Assembly: GCA_031841125.1 (NCBI GenBank)
Contig: CM063110.1
Coordinates: forward strand, 17,231,626-17,295,625
Origin: Acanthococcus lagerstroemiae
Lineage: Eukaryota; Arthropoda; Insecta; Hemiptera; Eriococcidae
Length of the DNA stretch: 64,000 bases
Direction: 5' to 3'
Of the stretch, positions 1-63,839 are shown one piece after another. Every line of letters begins with the position of its first letter. Positions within the stretch are counted from its first letter, which is position 1. The position numbers and the translations under genes were made by a program. The notes beneath the pieces were generated by a model. That model saw nothing but the letters and a program-made list of their open reading frames with translations. It did not search any database and had not been told where the DNA came from.

Positions 1-1641
1 ATTTATTTCGTGTTCATTTCTGTAACGTGCAAAAATTTTCTAATCGCGTGCTATTATATTTACCCCCAAAAATGATAAACAAACAAACAAACGTTCTTAA
101 AAAATGAAAAATTCAAATGAATAGCTTCAAAATCAGCGGACTGCCAGATTATGGATGGGGGAACTCCCCCTAGTTTTGTCCCTGGAGGCATCCATTTTCG
201 TTGGCATGGATGGAAGAATCCACACGATAATTTTTGGAGTAGGGCAACCAAATTAGCAACCTTTTTCTGTTCTCAGTTTGAGTAGACACCCTGCCCTACG
301 ACCTCCTCCAGGCTACGCCACTGGTTTTCACTCCCGATTTTCTTATAGCCGCCGGCTGTGCCCGATTTTGTGACGCGTGATTTACCTGGTGCAGATTTAC
401 TCTTCGGCATCGACGCCCATTTGTCTTCGCCGTTTCGGAAATGATCCGCGCTGTCTTCATTTCGCTGCTCGTTAGGGTCTTTAATTACTCGCAATTTCAC
501 GGTTCGGTCGACGTGCAACGTACATTAGCAGGGTGGGACGGTCTGGCCGGCGCCCGTTACATCGTTTTCGCACGAAAGAAAATAAAATCGCAAACCACTT
601 GCGAAACGTTTCTGTGACAAATTAAAAGTTGGCATCGCGTCGGTCGTGGCCGCGACCAAATTATTATTCGGAAATTATGTTCGCGTATACGCTGGCCCGC
701 TCTTCTTACGATATATTATTTGAATAATGAATTCTATAACATGTATGTTTTGTACGTCATCATTGTTTACGTCGTCGTTTAATGTAGTGTATTGTGTAAC
801 GGTGTTGGAAGAAAAAGGAAAAAAAAAAAGGAGTGAGAAAAAGAAGAATATATGAAAAATATTATAATGACTGCGGTGGTCACGCGTGTCGGATTTGCTG
901 TTCCGTTCCACTGTGCGACGCTGCTGATGTGTTGCTGGTTTTCTACACTACTGCCACTCCTGGCCACTCATCGGGCAGCAACACCTCTGGACATGGCCTT
1001 TCATCGTGTAGCATTTTTGTCGATCGGGTTCTCATTTTATTTACCCCCAGCTGTATGCTGTCCATAAAGTTTTTGTTGTTTTTTTTTCTTGTTTTTTTTC
1101 TATCCTGGTTATGCAGCGTATCGCCTGTCGAGTTCTGCCCCGGCCCTTTAGGCGTGTTCGCGTGTAATTGTGTCGGTTATTGGAATGTTATACATTAATG
1201 CATAGGATGTGTATCTATATCGTGTCTATAATGGCGTATATTCGGTAAAACGGATTGATACGGTTGCACGTACATTTGATTTGCGTCGGCGGCGAAGGGT
1301 CGAAAGAATTAACGGCGACCGTGAACTCGCTGGCTGTGTATCTGTGATACGGGAATTTCGAGTTGAAAATTTCACGTATTTGCTAATTTGTGTACGTAAC
1401 TGCGGCACCAAATACCGTAGAACGCAAATCGAAATTTTAAATTCGCGAAATGTTTCTTCAATTTCTTAATTACGCCATCGTCGGGAGGTTTCGACGAATG
1501 ATGTTCGGCGAATCCGAAATTAATGCGATTCGATGTATATCTGTAGTGCTGCCGAAAACGTCGGCCAGATTATGCTTTTTATGTTAGTATATGAACTCGA
1601 TCTGTGTTTATTGATATTTGGACTTACCGAATTTGTTGCAG
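1..1641. other. PKN intron (upstream part)
   Basis: No HR1a-coding sequence is found, so this is inferred intron. It is CpG-rich from about 300 to 700 and 1130 to 1640. An antisense reading frame with coding-like composition lies at about 325-518. A fragment with the AGTGGCGTAGCC element end lies at about 275-323. Otherwise nothing recognisable. Confidence 0.6.
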
Positions 1642-52951
<51,310 letters not shown>

Positions 52952-54880
52952 CCTTTCCCACCGTACCCATTGTGGATTCGATTCTCATTGTACATAGAAA
53001 GGCGTTATTCGGTTTTCTCGTACACGGTCTTTCTTTTTCAATCTCGGTTGTGACCGCGCGTTCGGTGGGGTCGATGAAGAGCCGGCGTCGTAGGGAGCAG
53101 TTACCCAGCTGGTGCTCCTTCGACGTGGCACTATATGCATCTGTTCGCCTGCGCTGGAAGCGATATGCGAGGAACGAGTGCCGCCGAATGGTTCTTGTGG
53201 ACGGAATCCATTTGAACTCGCTGGAGAGATGCGAAGCTGCGAGCGCCGGGGCTACGCTGCCCGTTTTGCAGCTGAGAGTGGAAAGAAGAAACGACTACGC
53301 GCTTGTGTTGCTCAAAAGCCAGTCAGTTTTCTGTTGCCCGCCTTGATTCTACTGCCAATTTGTGATTGTTTCGCGACGCCGAACGAACGTAACGAGCCTG
53401 TATTATGTGCCTTATATAGCTCTTTATCTCTAACACCAAAATATATACGAGCACGTAGTGCTTCGAGTTTACGTTTGGGAAGTTATTTACGATTTTTGTT
53501 CGTTGTTTTATCATTAATATTATAAAATTTTATGTATTTTAATTTACGTTAGTCAATTTTACGTTTTATATAATTCTGCTGTGATATATCGTATGTGTAT
53601 AAAAGTTTTATGTATTTACAATAATATTGCGTTATCAGGAACTCGTCCAGAGTGATATTTTGGTATTCGGCGATCGGAGCTCAGTGATTTTTTTGTTCTG
53701 TATTTTTAAACGTTACTTTCATAGGTTCGCAAAAGGCTGATTTTTTATTCGTTTTTATTGCGAGGTCTTTTTATCAAACGCGAATATCGGTTCGTTTTTT
53801 TTTTCCCCAATAATATTAGGTGTTTTAATTGTTATATGTATGTCTTTTTTGGCAAATTCACAGCTGGGTTGATGTATCGCTGGAAGTATTTTTTCTTTCC
53901 TTTTGTAGACCTGTCGCGGTTTTCAGCCGCTTTTACAGCCGTTTTAGGAACCAAAGATTTATAGGAGAGGGAAGGTCGCGTTTTAGGAAGGTATCTGTTG
54001 GGTGGATTTGTTTCGCTTGAACAATTTATTACTTGTGAACCCGAAGCGTTCACTCCAATGCTCGAAGGTGACTCGATGTTAAGAAAGACAAATAATATTG
54101 TACTCGCGTGCATTTACGTAGAATTTTTATTAGTGGTACCGAAGAGAGTTTATTATAGTCCATGCTGCACGAGATTTGCGATTCTGATATTGATGAGCTG
54201 ACGTGCGTCACAAGACTGGTAATCAATATAAGTGGTTGTGCACTCTGCAGATTGGTCTGCCAAGTTCAATTTTTTATATTCTCTGTTTTATCATACGAGA
54301 CGCACCTAATACTAGAACACGTAATTTTTAACATCCGTATCGTTTAATACCATTTTTGGTTGTGTAACTACAATGTATATTTTTTTTTAATGTTTTAGAA
54401 TCATCGGTTCGATCTGTTTGAATGTTGTGTATTTTTGTTTTTCGCCTTTATATTTTTTTCATGTATGTATTCGACTACTAATGTTTTTTTAGTTGAATGT
54501 ATCATGTTTCCGTTAAGTTATAATGTTTAGTATTTTTGTGTTAATATTGTATGTATATTATTTATTTTTAAACGAATACATAATTATCTAAAAATTTAAA
54601 TTCACAGTATTGCTTAGGCCTCGGATATATACTTAACCTATTTGTCAACATACTTGACCATTTTGATAGCATGTTGATAATTGTAGATTGTGTACTGCTA
54701 TTAATCTGAATTTGAGCTTCTAGTAGTACTGAAAGATAATCAGAACTTTCTCACGAACTCTAGTAATTATGAATGAAAATTAACATTGTCAATAATTGCT
54801 GGCACTATCAGAAGGCAGTTTTCTGATATATTAACGAATATCAATATGAACCCGAGGCCTAGTATTACTTTCGTGATTTG
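52952..54880 (+). other. Pkn: Presumed PKN 3' untranslated region and flank
   Basis: After the stop the sequence is CpG-containing and then AT-rich. No AATAAA is seen before 54880; variants such as AATATA (near 53439) and AATACA (near 54575) are candidates. The end of transcription cannot be fixed. Confidence 0.4.
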
Positions 54881-54894
54881 AAGATGTGTTAAAG

Positions 54895-55262
54895 GTCGCT
54901 CTGTAGCTGACGTGTATCCTGCCCTTTTCGCATCCTTTCGACACCCGAAAAACTACTTGAAGGGTTTTATCCCCCCCCCCCGTCACCCACAAACATCTTT
55001 GCGAACAGAGCGACGGCAGTACCAATCGAGGGGGATAGATAGCGTGCTCTGCAGTTCCCTGTCGGTTCTCTGGAACAAGACATTGTACTCGCAGAACACG
55101 TTATAACCAGTATTCGAAAGATTGGTGCGGTGTTGTGTGTGATCGTGGGTAAAGTACTCAAAAGTTATGAAACACGTGACTGTTGCCAATTCACGTTCGC
55201 ACACGTCACCGACGCAGTGAAAGAAATACTTACACGCAACAAATCATAAAGCATGGACAAAT
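54895..55262 (+). repeat. SINE copy, upstream of repeat unit A
   Basis: Contains CAGTTCCCTGTCGGTTCTCT, ATGAAACACGTGACTGTTGC and a CGCAACAAATCAT tail end; about 85-90% like the 57885 copy by eye. Confidence 0.75.
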
Positions 55263-55900
55263 GTTGTCCCCTTGTACCCTCTCAACTACAATTCTGAGGA
55301 AGCAGGGAGGAAGGGTGTTTCTGATTTTTCTCAAACGTCTTATGAGCTACCTACCTCAGATTCGAAGGGAATTTGCTCTATATCAGATATGTGAACATAG
55401 TCATGCTTCTTCATAATAAATGTTCGCATTTACCTCAAAAAGTGATTAAAGAAGGATTATGAATGACCTTTTGCTGGACTCTATTAAGAGCCTGATATCA
55501 TAAGAAGAAGGTAAGTTTTTGCAATCTCAAGTCATTATTTGTACTTTGTTTTATTCTACTACATTATGCTCTCATGTTCTAGGTTTCGCATTTTGGTGGA
55601 CTACACTCAGAGCCTGATCTAATAAACAAAAACGTAAGTTTTTGGAATCTTAAGTTATTTTTTGCAATTAGCTTTATTCTAATACATTGTCCTCTTCTGT
55701 TCTAGGTTTCAAGTAACCAGTACTTAACATGAAGAAAGCTAAGTCTAGCTCGAAGTATTGAAGTAACAACTCCAAAACTGGGAGGAATTACGTGCATGAG
55801 TATTGTAAGGATCTCTAAATAATGAGATCTTAGTTTTTTTTTGTTTTTTTGGGTGCGGAGGGGGGGGGGAGGTCTCTGTGTATCCTAGGGGGAGGGCTAT
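55263..55900 (+). repeat. Repeat unit A with two 72-bp intron-like segments
   Basis: Segments 55511-55582 and 55634-55705 both run GTAAGTTTTT...GTTCTAG and are both exactly 72 bp, flanking a 51-bp exon-like piece. The unit recurs at 58160-58750 and about 59740-60280. Coding frames are broken by stops, so function is unknown. Confidence 0.6.
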
Positions 55901-56059
55901 AATGTAACATCAACCTGAGAATGAAAATTTGATTTTGGGAGCTGAAATTGCACCCGCTTCAAAAATAATCAATCTTTCCGAGTCAGTCACCCACTAAGTC
56001 TTTATTTTATTACCAGTTTGAGTAAATTATTACTATTAGCCTTTATTTTGTTTAATTTA

Positions 56060-56870
56060 TAGTGTGGTGGGACATATAGCGATGCACACATACCAAAGTG
56101 GCTCTTATGTTACCGCACTCCTGGCCCTGGAAACTACCCTTTTGAGTATCGTATCAGTGGCTCGGGCCTGATCCCCCATTTTGCAATGCCACTTCCAGTG
56201 CGCGCATTCGGCAAGGGCCACCATGGGGTTCGCTACTGACCAAGGTCCGTGCTCCTTGAGTACTCACCTGGGAATCTTAGGTCCCCCATAACCAGATGCG
56301 CTTCCACTTCACTCACCCCTCACCTCCTCATCTTAGTCCATGTGGCGACGCTGGCAGATGGTGATCATGAGGGAGCCCTGCCAGGGGGTCCACAGCGCAG
56401 CTGCAGCAGCTCTCCTTGGATTGTACAGAATTGTCCTGTTTGATAGTGTGGGCCGAGCTTAGTTTGTAGCCGGCCCTCTGCCTCGACCACACCATGTGCA
56501 TCTTCTTCTTCATGGTGGCTGAGATAAAGGCTAATACCTGGTTCCAACTGCTTCGACTCATCATCTTTAGAACTAGGGTATCCAGCGCAAGATGGCTGAT
56601 CATACCGTCATTGTTATTGATGCTTCATTTTCCACTGGGATCTATCCCTGTTGTGGCTGTCCCGCCATATACTTGAACAGGATGTGCCAAAATATCTCCT
56701 CCATCCTTAAATCACAGTGTGTGCACTTAGGGCTTGGCACTATCGCCATCCAATGTAGGTATGTGCCGAAGCACCAGTCGCCGCTCAGGACTTGGGTCAG
56801 GTGGAAGTTCTGCTCTCCATGCAATCTTCCTGCCCATCCATCAAGGTAGTATATTAGTGCTTGGGTCCAC
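56060..56870 (-). pseudogene. LINE C-terminus and 3' tail, minus strand, copy 1
   Basis: Minus-strand translation gives NFHLTQVLSGDWCFGTYLH, CTHCDLRMEEIFWHILFKY (a decayed Cys/His end motif) and MMSRSSWNQVLAFISATMKK, as in R1/Jockey-like elements. The tail at 56070-56170 matches 31385 and 61750. Confidence 0.75.
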
Positions 56871-57034
56871 TCACCCTTAGTTGAATGGGTGCGCGCATCC
56901 TTCTACACTTCCAAAGTGTATGCTGCTAGATAACAAACTTGACCCAAAGTACTTCCTGTTTCATCTTTGCTCTCTTCTTCACACTATATACCTCCGCTAT
57001 CTCACTAACTTTGAGTTCGGTTGGTGGTTTTGTA

Positions 57035-57615
57035 GTAGGACATATGGTGATGCACGCATGTCAAATTGGCCCCTATGATACCGCACCCCAACCCTGGAAA
57101 CTACCCTTTCGAGTATCGCATCAGTAGCGGGAGGGATGCTTTAGGGCTGGGCCTGAGTCACCATTTCTCCATGCCGCAGTGGTGCGCGCGTTCTGCCAGG
57201 GCCCACATGGGGTTCCCTACTGACTAAGGCCCGCACTCCCTGAGCGCTTGCTTGGAATTCAGGTCCCCCATAGCTGGATGTGCTGCTTTTTCACTCACCC
57301 CTCACATCCTTGTCTTAGTCCATGTGTCGACGCAGGCAGGTGGTGACAATGGGGGAGCCCTGCCGGGGGTCCGCAGCACAGCTACAGTAGCTCTCCTAGG
57401 ATGGTACAAAGTTCTCCTGTTTGATGGTATGAGCCAAGCTTGGTAAATCTCCGGCCCTCTGCCTCGACCACTACGTCTGCATCTTCTTCTTTATGATGGC
57501 CAAGACAAAGGCCGACATCGTGTTCCAACTGCTTCCATTCTCATCATCTCTAGAACTAGGGTGTCTGGTGCAAGATGGCTGATGACGCCGTCGTCGTCTT
57601 CGTCGCTTCTTCTTG
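57035..57615 (-). pseudogene. LINE 3' portion, minus strand, copy 2
   Basis: Aligns along its length with 56060-56640 (for example CGGCCCTCTGCCTCGACCAC in both). It is more truncated at the coding end. Confidence 0.7.
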
Positions 57616-57884
57616 CGATTGGTGGTATACATTGTCTAATTTATACATAAGTTCATTGTTTTATATACAGCCTAAACCATTTTATCTTACAAATATTAAT
57701 TATAGTTTAGATGTATTATTGAATAAGGCCCTTTTAGGGAAAGGCCTCTTCTAACCTTTTACTCTTCCAGTCCAATCACAAGCAGTTTGATGGTACATCT
57801 TGTGGAGTGATAATTTGTCCGTTTCATCCCTCTACCTAGTCTATCGATTCCTCCTTATACCTGCTTGTGAACAGGGTTCATTTC

Positions 57885-58160
57885 TTTCCCCGCAAACATC
57901 CTAGCGAACTGAGGGACCACAGTACCAATCGAGGTGAATAGATAGCATGCTCTGCTGTTCCCTGTCAGTTCTCTGGAACAAGACATTGTACTCGCAGAAC
58001 ACGTTATAACCAGTATTCGAAAGATTGGTACGGTGTTGTGTGTGCTCGTGGGTAAAGTACTCAAAGTTATGAAACACGTGACTGTTACTGATTCACGTTC
58101 GCACACGTCACTGGCGCAGTAAAGGAACTATTCTAACGCAAAAAACCACGAAGAAAGCTT
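57885..58160 (+). repeat. SINE copy, upstream of repeat unit B
   Basis: Matches the 54895-55262 copy in both sequence and position relative to the following unit. Confidence 0.75.
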
Positions 58161-58770
58161 CGGCTAATGTCGCATCGTACCCTCTCAATTACAATTCTCG
58201 GGGAGCAGGGAGGGAGGGTATTTCTGACTTTACTCAAAAATCTTGCTAGGTACTTCAGATTTGAAGGGTATTGGTTCTATATTAGATATGCGAAAATACT
58301 CACACTACTTCGTAATAAATTTTTGTACCCTCCTCAAGAATGTGACGAAAAAGGGATTGTACGGCCTTTTGTTGAACTATACTGGGAGCCTGATCTTATA
58401 TGAAAAAGGTAAGTTTTTGCAGTCTCAAGTCAATATTTGTACTTTGTTTTATTCTAATATGTTGTGCTCGTATGTTCTAGATTTCAAGTAACGGGTACTT
58501 AACATGAAGAAAGCTGAGTCTCGATCGAAGTATGGCGTAATAACCTCAAAATAGGAATGAATTAACTTATTCATTCTATTGAGATGAGCAAACTCAACGA
58601 CGTGCGAGTAATAATATATTTTTTCAAAGGCGAAATGTGTATTATATTTGGTTGTGGAGTTTGTGTATATAAACATTGTAAGGATCTCCAAGTAATGAGA
58701 TCCTAGTTGGTCTTTTTTTTCTTGGGGGGGGGGTCGTTTGTCCTGAAAGGGGGAAGGCTATGATGTAACA
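58160..58770 (+). repeat. Repeat unit B with a 72-bp intron-like segment
   Basis: The intron-like segment 58409-58480 begins GTAAGTTTTTGCAGTCTCAA and ends GTTCTAG. Downstream TTTCAAGTAACGGGTACTTA matches unit A. Confidence 0.6.
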
Positions 58771-59739
58771 TCAACATCAGAGTAAAAATTTGATTGTGGG
58801 AGCTAAAATTGCACTCGATTCGAAAATAATGAATCAATATTCTAAATAGGTCATTCAGTAGTTCCCTGTCTCATTAGTTTGTTTAATTAATGGAGTCATG
58901 CTGCCCTCTCTTGAATATAACATTCCATTTTAGTGACTGAAAGTATGAGGTCGAACTAGGAATCTCACGCAATAATTGAAATGTATGGTCTGATCCCCAT
59001 CTCCCGCAATTTTATTACCTTATTTCATAGGTAGTCGAAGTTTGGTCGGAACCTTTCCTCTCCTCCTTTCCGAGCTGAAATGGGAATCGAATTGAAAAAT
59101 GAGTGCATATAATATGAAATCAACGACCCAAAAGAACTCCATTTCGATACTTTGTTTAACCATATTATGAGTCGAGCCAGTTTCAGCCCCAAAAGGTGAA
59201 ATGCTGATTCTAGGGGTTAAACTGAGATTCAAGTCTGAAACAGAAGGATAAATTCTAAATTAGTTTCTAAAAGTTCCATATCGATACTAAGATCAATGTT
59301 TCAACGCGAGTCAATGTGTTTTATGTCCTTTTGATGGGTGAAATTTTGATTTTGTGTTCAGATCAGTCTGCTTCAAAAATCTGACTAATAAATATTTGGG
59401 ACCAATGACCCAGAAAGTTTGTATACTGGTTTGCTGTGTTCCTCATTTGGAATTCTGAAGTTGGTAGGATATTCCACCCCCCCCCCCTAGGGGTGATATA
59501 GTTTCAACATCGAAATAAAATCTAGAAAACGCCTTACCGAACTAAAATCCTCTTTTGTCGCCCGTCTGTCTGCTTTCATTCTGAAGACAAATAGGTTGAG
59601 GAATGGAGTTGGAACCGGCTCGCCTTTTCTGGAGATCATACCCTTTTGTAACCACAAATTCAATGAATGTAGCGAATTGTTTTTCGAAACTGAAGTACCT
59701 GATATTATCAAGTACTACCAGTGAACTTGACCTGTGTTC
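58771..59739. other. Intergenic, no recognisable feature
   Basis: No gene seen; a C tract lies near 59480. Confidence 0.4.
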
Positions 59740-60280
59740 TTTTTCCCCTCACGGAGAAAAATTGCTCGGTGGGTCATACAACCCCTCAGAACCTTCTGAT
59801 AAACGTACCAGTAACCGCATCTCTAACCCTCGCTGCTACTATTCGAAGAGGGGAAGTTTTCCTGTGTTTTTCCCTAAAATCTTGCAAGCTAATTATTTCA
59901 AATTCAGAAAGAGTGCCCTACATCAGATTTCATATGAATATAGTCGTACCTCTATATTTTCTTTCTGTCTGCCTCAGAAACCTTATGAAAAAGGGATTGA
60001 GAATGGCTTTTGGCTGCACCACCTTTTGGGACCTCATGGGAAAGAGGTATGTATGCTTTTGCTCTCTCGAGTGAGTCGTTATTTGTACTTTATTTTACGC
60101 TAATACGTTATGCTTTCGTGTTCTAGGTTTCAAGGGACTGCTATTGAACGTGAAGCAAGCTAAATGAAGATCGAAGTATTAAGAGTAACAACTTCAGGAC
60201 TATAATGAAACCTTTTTCATTCTGCTGAGTTGAGAAAACTCGGCGGTGTACAAATATAATGTATTTCAAAGGCGAAATGT
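59740..60280 (+). repeat. Repeat unit C with an 80-bp intron-like segment
   Basis: The segment 60047-60126 runs GTATGTATGC...GTTCTAG. The frame upstream (from 59603) is open for 148 codons to the donor, and splicing would add VSRDCY and a stop. Unit C has no SINE upstream and is the most divergent copy. No family recognised. Confidence 0.5.
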
Positions 60281-61255
60281 GTATTTATTACCGCTGGTTG
60301 TTGAATTCGTGCAAGAACATCGTAAATATTTTCCTACAGCAATTTATATCTATGCCTGTCGTGTTTTTGAAATCAACGTATACCTCTCAGTGTGATCTGT
60401 TGTCACTGTTTATGTGCCCCGTACTTAGTACAAACTACGCTTACTTTGTTTTGTTGATACCCTCAAGTCGATAGTGCTTCATGATTATTGCAAATGTTTT
60501 CTATCTAGTGATATATCGACGAGAAGAGCCATAAATCTGAAATTATTCGTAGACTTCTTACGCTATCGGTGTCTTTTCAATACCGGAAACTTGAACGCTA
60601 GGTATGGGTAAAACAAAATTTGCGACAATTTTTCATTGGGTAATTCCATACGATGTCAATGTTGACGGAAGAGGAAAAAATTTCAGGGATGAATAGATAA
60701 TGTAAATATAGAAACGGGTCCGAAAGTGATTAACATCTATTCCTTTCGGTAAAGTCCTGAAGGACATGAAACTGTCATATGTTTCCTGCTAAAGCCGTAG
60801 TAATGTAGGGGGTCTGTTTGAGCCCCTACCGCCCCCGTTTAGAGGCCATGGTTAGGTAAACTACGTTCGAGACTGTTGTTTACGTGGAATTAGGATGAGT
60901 TGAGAGGCGGCTTTGTTATTTGACAAGCCAGCTAGACTGAGAAACTGACAGCCAATCAACCCGTGGGACAGGCAACCGGTATCACGAAGAGAAAACTGTT
61001 CTAAGAGTTAAGATCTGCCCAGTTATTAGTAACTTTTATTGAAAGTGTCTTCGTCCCTGTTAAATACATAGATATGGAGCCGAAAACTGAATTCAAAGAC
61101 CCTTTGTTGAGCACTCTTTATTCCGTGTGCCCGGTTTTATTTTATATACTTTTGTGTTAGGTGGCGCTGTATGCGCCGGATGCTCAGAGCTTAGTCCGTT
61201 GCACTTTTTCTCAGGTTGCTGTTACAGCCAAAATGAAAATTCTACCGAGTTCTAC

Positions 61256-61500
61256 TTATCCCTTTGACTTCATTGGGTATGCTGAATAATCCAGTACCAA
61301 TACTAAGCATCTTATCCCGGCTATTGCTGTGCACTGACATACAATATGAATCGAGATTCCCTCCTCTCCTCCACAGGGCTTGCAGGAGCTGTTTTTCGCC
61401 ACTGCTATTTTATACCACACGTGTTTTGTGGCTCCATAGCCAGTTAGTAGTTCGACCACGAGGCTAGCATGCATGTTTCCTGTCAAGCCCTAGTGGGAAA
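61256..61500 (-). pseudogene. LINE C-terminal Cys/His-motif fragment, minus strand
   Basis: Minus-strand frame reads LLTGYGATKHVWYKIAVAK then CKPCGGEEGISIHIVCQC, resembling the LTGH...CRxCGxEEET..H..C..C end of many insect LINEs. Confidence 0.75.
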
Positions 61501-61739
61501 CTCGGCGTACTTACCAGGAGTGTTCCCTACTCGTCTGGAAATCGCGGTGCCAGCCCCAATTCCGACATCGGCGCGCCAGATGTGTGCCAGATTTGCTCTC
61601 GATTCTAGAGAGCAGATCAAGCACCAATCGAAAATTGACGCTTGATTTGCACCAAGCGCCACAATCGAGCCAAATTTGCACCGGCCCCGAATGGCCCTAA
61701 GTTCCGGCAGCGGCGCCTGCACGCATTTCAAATGAGAAT

Positions 61740-62015
61740 GTCCGGTGGGACGTATGGCGATGCACGCATGCCAAAGTGGCCCCCGAGACACCGCACCTCC
61801 AACCCCGGAAACTATCCTTTCGAGTATCGCATCAGTGGTCGGAAGGACGCTTTGAGGCCGACCCGAGCCCCCATTTTGCTGTTCCGCTTTTAGTGTACGC
61901 TGTCCTGCGAGGGTCACCATGACACCCCCTACTGACTGAGGTTGACGCTCACCCAGTACTAACCTGGAATTAGGGTGCATCACAGCCGGACGCGCTTCCT
62001 CTTCACTCACCATGA
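61740..62015 (-). repeat. LINE 3'-tail copy, minus strand
   Basis: GCGATGCACGCATGCCAAAG and TTTCGAGTATCGCATCAGTG match 56075, 57050 and 31390. Confidence 0.65.
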
Positions 62016-62251
62016 GAAGGCGCTAGCGCCAACTTGGCATAAATTTGACGCAGGCCCCACGATTTCTAGGCGGGTATCAGTGCTTTGTTGACTTTAATGC
62101 CACTGGCCATCTGCTTAACTTATCAAAGCTTTCACCTAGGATTTTATGACGTTGTATGCTATGGGAAGACACAGTCTGGGCGTTAGCAGTTCTTTTTTTA
62201 TGCCCTCCTTCCCTATTTACGTATGTATTAATAATTTTTGGCTAGTTGATA

Positions 62252-63577
62252 AGGTAAGGTGCCCCTTTGTTGGTCAAGTACCAATTAATGGTCAAAATTT
62301 TGAAACCATTGGTAAATCTGGTCCCGTAGAGGGCGTGAGAACTTCATTTTTTTTTTTGTCATGTCCAACAGACACCCAATACTTCAGTATGATCTATGTT
62401 CGAAGTGCACATTATGTTTTTTGATCTTAGTAAGTTGGGTAGCCTAACTGAGACTTGCAGAACATGTAATAATGATGAAATTCAATACACGGGAGAGAAA
62501 AAATTGACTAATATTGGGCTCTAGTTTTCTTTCGCCCAATGATTGGCTAATGTTTTCTTTCTCTTGTTATCAGTCTGCCGAATAAAATGACGAGAAGCCT
62601 TTTTGGCATTTCCACAAGAATTTTTGTATTTTACTTTGATTCGTTAATAAATTGGATTTCACTTTCTTCTTTTCATTCGGTCAATTTCAGATAATTTTTC
62701 TCAGATTGTGTCAGACATTGGTCGATCAATAATTGGCAATTATTAAATTATTTTTAAAAATTCACAGAAAATAGCACTTGAGTTTGAATTTGGCACATTT
62801 AAGTGAAACTCATTCCTGATGGCATACCCTACCATATGTTATGATTGGGGCTAGGATTTTTATGCGTTACAAAACCGAAAATGTGCGCAATACATATGTG
62901 CTAAAAAATTTCAAAATATGCAAAAGTATGCGCTATTAAACCGCACCCTCATGGGTATCGAAATGTAGGGTTGTCCGCTTCACTACAATAAGAGCCATTC
63001 GTTTTAACAGAAATTTCATTAAATCATCAAAAACACAAAGAATTTTTTCATTTCCAAATAATCGCAATTGCAGTTCGCAGCTGCGCAGTTTAGAAAAGTA
63101 TGGAAATTTTGTCAATAGAAGTGATTTTTGACCAGTTTTTGGGAAAATATGCGCTAACAACCTCAAATATGCGGTATTCGGCTATTTTTCAGCGAAAATA
63201 TGCATTTTTATGCATTTATGGCCTAAATATTCAAAAATATGCGCTATACACTTTTGCATACGGATTCAGAGATATGCGCTATCTAGTACTACGAGAACAA
63301 ATAATATGCATTTACATAAAAATTCTAGCCTTAGTTATGATTAAAAATGGGAAATTTTGAGAACCAATAACTGGCAATAGTTACTAAATTTTGGTTTTTG
63401 GACCATTCGTAGAAAGTCTGTGGATTAATCGAGGAGGGTGATAGCACAGCGTCATCTCATCATATCTTGTAGAGGAAAAATGAAAGCATCCATCGATTCC
63501 AAGATCAACTCCCTCGTGTAATTACAGCTCGAGATATGACCGTCCAAAAAACCTGACCAATAAATGGCACTTTACCT
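62252..63577. mobile_element. TA-flanked TIR element, split by a hAT-like MITE
   Basis: Left end AGGTAAGGTGCCCCTTTGTT and right end in reverse AGGTAAAGTGCCATTTATTG are inverted relatives, with TA on both sides (62250-62251, 63578-63579). Motifs such as TTGGTCAA recur inside. No transposase frame. Confidence 0.6.
62846..63333. mobile_element. 488-bp hAT-like MITE with perfect 8-bp duplication
   Basis: Left end TGGGGCTAGGATTTTTATG; right end in reverse TAAGGCTAGAATTTTTATG. GTTATGAT is duplicated at 62838-62845 and 63334-63341. Interior has many AATATGCGCTA motifs. Confidence 0.9.
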
Positions 63578-63839
63578 TAATTTTGCCATTATGTGAGATA
63601 CAAGTGCCTAAACTGTTCAAGCGAATGATTTTTCAAGATCGTCAAGGAGTCCCTAGTATAAAGTATTTCGACTGAATTCATAAGACTCTGTGACCCTTTA
63701 TTTGATGGGCACTAGGGTATGGGGGTGGGGGCAGATAGCGATCTTTCTCCCGTTCGTTTCGCATTTTTAGTTGTTTTTTTTTAGTTTTTGTTCATTTTTT
63801 TTGGTTTTTTTTGTTGTTAATTTCATTTTTTGTTTGGGT

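Noticed and set aside
1533..1641. N-terminal start of PKN at the ATG at 1533
   Set aside because: The residues are hydrophobic and unlike PKN; a good acceptor at 1641 and the missing HR1a point to an upstream exon.
61483..62013. 176-codon minus-strand ORF as a host gene
   Set aside because: Half of it is the multi-copy LINE 3' tail seen at 31.4, 56.1 and 57.0 kb.
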